Below are positions 61,409 to 64,000 of a stretch of 64,000 nucleotides of DNA, piece after piece. Below the pieces are notes generated by a model. It was not told the origin of the DNA, searched no databases, and saw nothing but the letters and a program-made list of their open reading frames with translations. Each line of letters starts with the position of its first letter. The stretch's first letter is position 1. Origin of the DNA: Ammoniphilus sp. YIM 78166. GTDB taxonomy: Bacteria; Bacillota; Bacilli; Aneurinibacillales; RAOX-1. The stretch spans positions 62,001 to 126,000 of the forward strand of contig NZ_SDLR01000006.1 in assembly GCF_004522215.1 (NCBI RefSeq). The letters are read 5' to 3'. The translations under genes were made by a program, and so were the position numbers.

Positions 61409-62443
61409 CTATTTTAATACAGCACCATACGATTTAAAACGGGCCAGGTTGGTGGTAAAATCAGGGACCGTTTTGGTATTTTCAGCTTCTTTTACGAACT
61501 GAACCACCAAATCGTTAAAAGGAGTTTTCACCCCACATTCTCTCCCCTTCTGACTAACGAAACCATTGATATAATCAATTTCCGATTTTCTCTGCTTTTC
61601 TAGGTCTTGCAGCATGCTGGCTTTGGTATTACTATGCGGTCCCCAAACCTCCTGGTAAAAATCCATTTTATTGGGGATATCCTGTTCGTCTTCGAGTTCA
61701 AGAAATCCAAAGTCTTTCCCTTGCATCAGTTCGAATTGAATGCCATGAGCACGGGCAACCTTTATCGTTTCATCGGCAATATGGGCTAAACTAAACATAG
61801 CAACTTCATTGGATAAAACCTCGCCAAAACGGCAGCCTAAAGCAGCTGACATCCCGCTAAAGGTAGCATTCATTAATAGCTTCGACCATTTGATTCCCAT
61901 GATGTTAGGCAAGATTTCACAATGGCCAACTAAATCCAAAATTCTTTTGACCTCCACCAGGCGAGGAGTTATCGATCCATCCAATTCCCCGATGTCAAAG
62001 GCATAATTTTTTACCGTTTCCATTTCGGTGGCGAGCTCAGAAACACCCGGCCCGATCCACGCCGCACCAAATCCGACGACACCGCCAATGGTTCTGTCTC
62101 TTCCGATATAAGAAGCAACAAACTCCTCCGGAATGCCATTTTGCAGCGTACAAACGATACTATCGGAGTGAAGATGTGGAAGCAATTGGTCTAATGAAGT
62201 TTGGTTGTAAACCTGTTTGGTCAGCAAAAAGACCAAATCATACGTCCCCTCCATTTCATGGGGCAACAAGGCTTTTACCGGTACGCAAAGATCCATAAAC
62301 CCCGTAATGGTGGCACCGGAACGATTAAGTGCCTCGACATGTTCCTGATTGATATCAATTAAATCTACGGCTTGCCCTCCTGCCGTAATCAAAGCACCGA
62401 TTATGGTACCTAAGGAACCTGAACCCATTATCGCAACTCTCAT
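61409..62443 (-). CDS. Ketopantoate reductase family protein (PanE/ApbA-like)
   Basis: 344 residues: Rossmann motif GSGSLGTIIGALI (residues 7-19), then VFLLTKQVYNQ near 70, LQNGIPEEFVASYIG near 97 and GIKWSKLLMNATFSGMSAALG near 185, where Lys of the KWSKLLMN motif is catalytic in ketopantoate reductase. At 344 residues it is longer than PanE (about 300). In an operon with BKACE and a sodium symporter a dehydrogenase of a hydroxy acid is more likely than pantothenate synthesis: it could produce the beta-keto acid that BKACE cleaves. Substrate unknown. Confidence 0.85.
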   Translation of the reverse strand: MRVAIMGSGSLGTIIGALITAGGQAVDLIDINQEHVEALNRSGATITGFMDLCVPVKALLPHEMEGTYDLVFLLTKQVYNQTSLDQLLPHLHSDSIVCTLQNGIPEEFVASYIGRDRTIGGVVGFGAAWIGPGVSELATEMETVKNYAFDIGELDGSITPRLVEVKRILDLVGHCEILPNIMGIKWSKLLMNATFSGMSAALGCRFGEVLSNEVAMFSLAHIADETIKVARAHGIQFELMQGKDFGFLELEDEQDIPNKMDFYQEVWGPHSNTKASMLQDLEKQRKSEIDYINGFVSQKGRECGVKTPFNDLVVQFVKEAENTKTVPDFTTNLARFKSYGAVLK

Positions 62444-62465
62444 GTGTGCTCCTCCTTGGATGTAA

Positions 62466-63311
62466 TTAATTACTTAACACGGCACGGCTTGATTTGCCCA
62501 GCCCCAAAATCTCTCTTGCTTCGTTTGGCGTAGCCACTTCTCTTCCTAAAGTTCTAGATAAATCTACGATTCTTTCAACAAATTGTGCATTGGTTTGAGC
62601 TAATTCTCCCTGTCGATAGTAGACACTGTCCTCCATGCCGACTCGAACATGCCCCCCCAAAATGATGGACATGGTATTAATCGCTAATTGGTCTTTACTG
62701 GCCCCAATCGCTGACCAAGTAGCATCAGCTGGAATACTTTCGGCCAAATACATCAAATTCTTAGGGGTAGCAGGCATGCCTCCATGTACGCCCAGTACAA
62801 ATTGGAAATGGAACGGCGGCGCGAGGAGGCCCTTTTTGACCATCCGCAAGGTATTGTGAATCATTCCAACGTCAAAGATCTCAATCTCAGGTTTGATCTG
62901 ATACTCTTTCATCTTGATCGCTAATTGTTCCAAAAAAACAGGTGAATTTAGAAATACTCCGGATCCAAAATTCATGGAGCCCGCATCAAAGGTCGCCATC
63001 TCAGGCCGCAATTCGCACACGCGAAGCCGATCTTCATCCTTCATATCGATGCCGCCGGCCGTGGTCAAATTCAGAATGATATCACATTTATCCTGTATTC
63101 GATCCACCACTTCCGTATAGGTATCTAAGTTAAGGGTATTGTTTCCGCTTTCATCTCTCACGTGAATATGGGCGATCGCAGCCCCTGCTTGCCACGCTTC
63201 ATAAACCGAATCGGCGATTTCCTTTGGGGAAAGAGGCACATAAGGGGTATGTTTACGAGTAGTTTGAGCTCCGGTGGGAGCAACCGTAATGATTAGTTTT
63301 TCCACGTTCAT
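62466..63311 (-). CDS. BKACE / 3-keto-5-aminohexanoate cleavage family (DUF849) enzyme
   Basis: 281 residues of the zinc-dependent beta-keto acid cleavage family: PTGAQTTRKHTPYVPLSPKEI at the start (split at residue 12-33), the metal site AHIHVRD near 46, MATFDAGSMNFG near 108, and GGHVRVGMEDSVYY near 227, whose Glu and Arg bind the substrate. These enzymes take a beta-keto acid and acetyl-CoA and give acetoacetate and a CoA ester. First gene of the operon behind two LacI-type operators and a good promoter. Confidence 0.9.
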   Translation of the reverse strand: MNVEKLIITVAPTGAQTTRKHTPYVPLSPKEIADSVYEAWQAGAAIAHIHVRDESGNNTLNLDTYTEVVDRIQDKCDIILNLTTAGGIDMKDEDRLRVCELRPEMATFDAGSMNFGSGVFLNSPVFLEQLAIKMKEYQIKPEIEIFDVGMIHNTLRMVKKGLLAPPFHFQFVLGVHGGMPATPKNLMYLAESIPADATWSAIGASKDQLAINTMSIILGGHVRVGMEDSVYYRQGELAQTNAQFVERIVDLSRTLGREVATPNEAREILGLGKSSRAVLSN

Positions 63312-63631
63312 TCCTCCATTTGATCAATGTAAGTTCACAGTTTAGCGAAACGTTTCGATAAGGATTAAAAAAATATCGATAAGCTGATGATAACTATCCG
63401 TCCATTTTTTACTAGTTAACTAGTATTCTAGTCGTTTTAAACGGTAGAAACTAGTTAACGGAAGAATCGTTAGGATCATTCCACCTTTCACCCCAGCGAA
63501 ACGTTTCGTTCATATCTGCTGTTATTATAAAATAGACCCGCTTCCAAAATCAATTGTTTTTTTTAAAATTTTCCCAAAAATGTATTGGTAAAAATAGCAA
63601 ATAGTACTTCGGAAAACTTTCTTTCCAAGTA
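63312..63631. other. Intergenic control region between regulator and BKACE
   Basis: 320 bases fully taken up by the regulator's terminator, the promoter and the operator palindromes. No gene. Confidence 0.6.
63346..63553 (-). promoter_or_regulatory. BKACE operon promoter with two LacI-type operators
   Basis: On the minus strand TTGATT (63548-63553) and TATAAT (63524-63529) have an 18-base spacer. A perfect palindrome CGAAACGTTTCG lies just after it at 63497-63508 (about +9 to +20), and a second identical one at 63346-63357, 151 bases away, fitting loop formation. Between them ACTAGTTAACTAGT (63411-63424) is a further perfect palindrome, with ACTAGTTAAC repeated at 63450-63459; this may be a site of another protein. 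Confidence 0.75.
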
Positions 63632-63637
63632 CTATTT
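63589..63637 (-). terminator. Terminator after the LacI-type gene
   Basis: AAATAGTACTT / AAGTACTATTT arms enclosing a further GGAAA/TTTCC pair; TTTTTACC follows on the minus strand. It overlaps the regulator's stop codon. Confidence 0.8.
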
Positions 63638-64000
63638 CCCACAGCTTTCACGAACAACTAAGGATGGAGTAAGGATGATTTGTCTAGCCCGCATTTCATT
63701 CTTTTCCTTGATCATCTCTAAAAGCAGCTCCATGGATAATTTACCCATATCATACGTGGAGTGATCGATACTCGACAAGGGAACAAGAAAATTTTCGGAG
63801 AAAGAGCTGTTATCATTTCCCATGACGGCAATGTCCTCTGGAACACGAATCCCCGCATCTCTTAGACCCTTGATCACCCCGAAAGCGACTATGTCACTTA
63901 CAGCACAGATGGCTTCCGGTAACTTTTTCACTTGTGCGAGCATCTTTTTTACGTTGGCGTATCCTGACTCTAAGGAGTATTCCCCATCAAAAACGAGCAT
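63632..64000 (-). CDS. LacI-family transcriptional regulator (C-terminal part)
   Basis: The last 122 residues or so of a LacI/GalR-type regulator; the helix-turn-helix lies beyond the right edge. Seen are the periplasmic-binding-fold stretches ICAVSDIVAFGVIKGLRDAGIRVPEDI (split near residue 38-64), VMGNDNSSFSENFLVPLSSIDHSTYDMG and the end VVRESCGK. Such regulators bind palindromes with a central CG, as in CGAAACGTTTCG found twice downstream, and usually release DNA on binding a small carbon source. It most likely controls the BKACE operon. Confidence 0.88.
   Translation of the reverse strand: MLVFDGEYSLESGYANVKKMLAQVKKLPEAICAVSDIVAFGVIKGLRDAGIRVPEDIAVMGNDNSSFSENFLVPLSSIDHSTYDMGKLSMELLLEMIKEKNEMRARQIILTPSLVVRESCGK

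Noticed and set aside
61409..62443. panE of pantothenate synthesis
   Set aside because: Longer than PanE and located between a BKACE and a symporter gene with no pan genes; a catabolic dehydrogenase is more likely, though not excluded.

Overview
The window looks like chromosomal DNA of a spore-forming, S-layer-bearing member of the Bacillales, most like the Paenibacillaceae. This rests on many SLH-domain proteins, a TagO/TagA pair, an AlaR/AlaT pair, strong GGAGG-type ribosome sites, frequent TTG/GTG starts and TGTCGAA (Spo0A-box-like) sites. Nearly every gene is on the minus strand; the one clear plus-strand gene is the membrane glycosyltransferase at 5794-7137. I saw no rRNA, tRNA, CRISPR array, intact insertion sequence or prophage.

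Layout. (1) 1-5646: start of a surface protein running off the left edge, two wall-polymer enzymes (tagO, tagA), an alanine aminotransferase with its Lrp-type regulator, and a short Hfq-like protein. (2) 5794-11474: a GT-C glycosyltransferase facing a tight five-gene operon (UbiA-type phosphoribosyltransferase, YbhN-type flippase, YuiD-type PAP2 phosphatase, DprE1-like oxidase, DprE2-like reductase). Together these resemble the polyprenyl-phosphate pentose donor pathway known from mycobacterial arabinan synthesis. (3) 11610-38366: a 27-kb block of secreted and surface proteins. It has four SLH proteins with a beta-helix-like domain (one also carrying nine Ig-like repeats), a further SLH/Ig protein, an SLH subtilase, a discoidin-domain protein, a tail-collar protein, a lipoprotein, a putative caspase-like secreted protein and a broken subtilase. 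(4) 38853-45243: opine dehydrogenase, TRAP-TAXI transporter, GntR regulator and an argininosuccinate-lyase-family enzyme behind a triple operator array. (5) 45699-59024: a locus resembling fructose-asparagine/Amadori catabolism, with secreted asparaginase, SIS deglycase, two PfkB kinases, polar amino acid ABC transporter, MFS transporter, amidohydrolase, YjbQ and a GntR regulator, plus a second lyase and a TIM-barrel isomerase. (6) 59676-64000: sodium symporter with a tiny partner subunit, ketopantoate-reductase-like protein, BKACE enzyme and a LacI-type regulator with two perfect operators.

How the parts fit. Regions 1-3 form a cell-envelope neighbourhood: TagO/TagA suggest a secondary wall polymer to which SLH proteins bind, and the DprE-type operon probably supplies a lipid-linked pentose for a wall or S-layer glycan. 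Regions 4-6 are catabolic operons, each with its own regulator and recognisable operators. A shared 31-base element (TTCGACAA-N4-CGGGGAGTGACAGGCACTC) sits directly behind the stop codons of four otherwise unrelated genes, and a fifth, inverted copy lies upstream of the SLH subtilase. All functions are read from sequence patterns and remembered family features; no searches were run.
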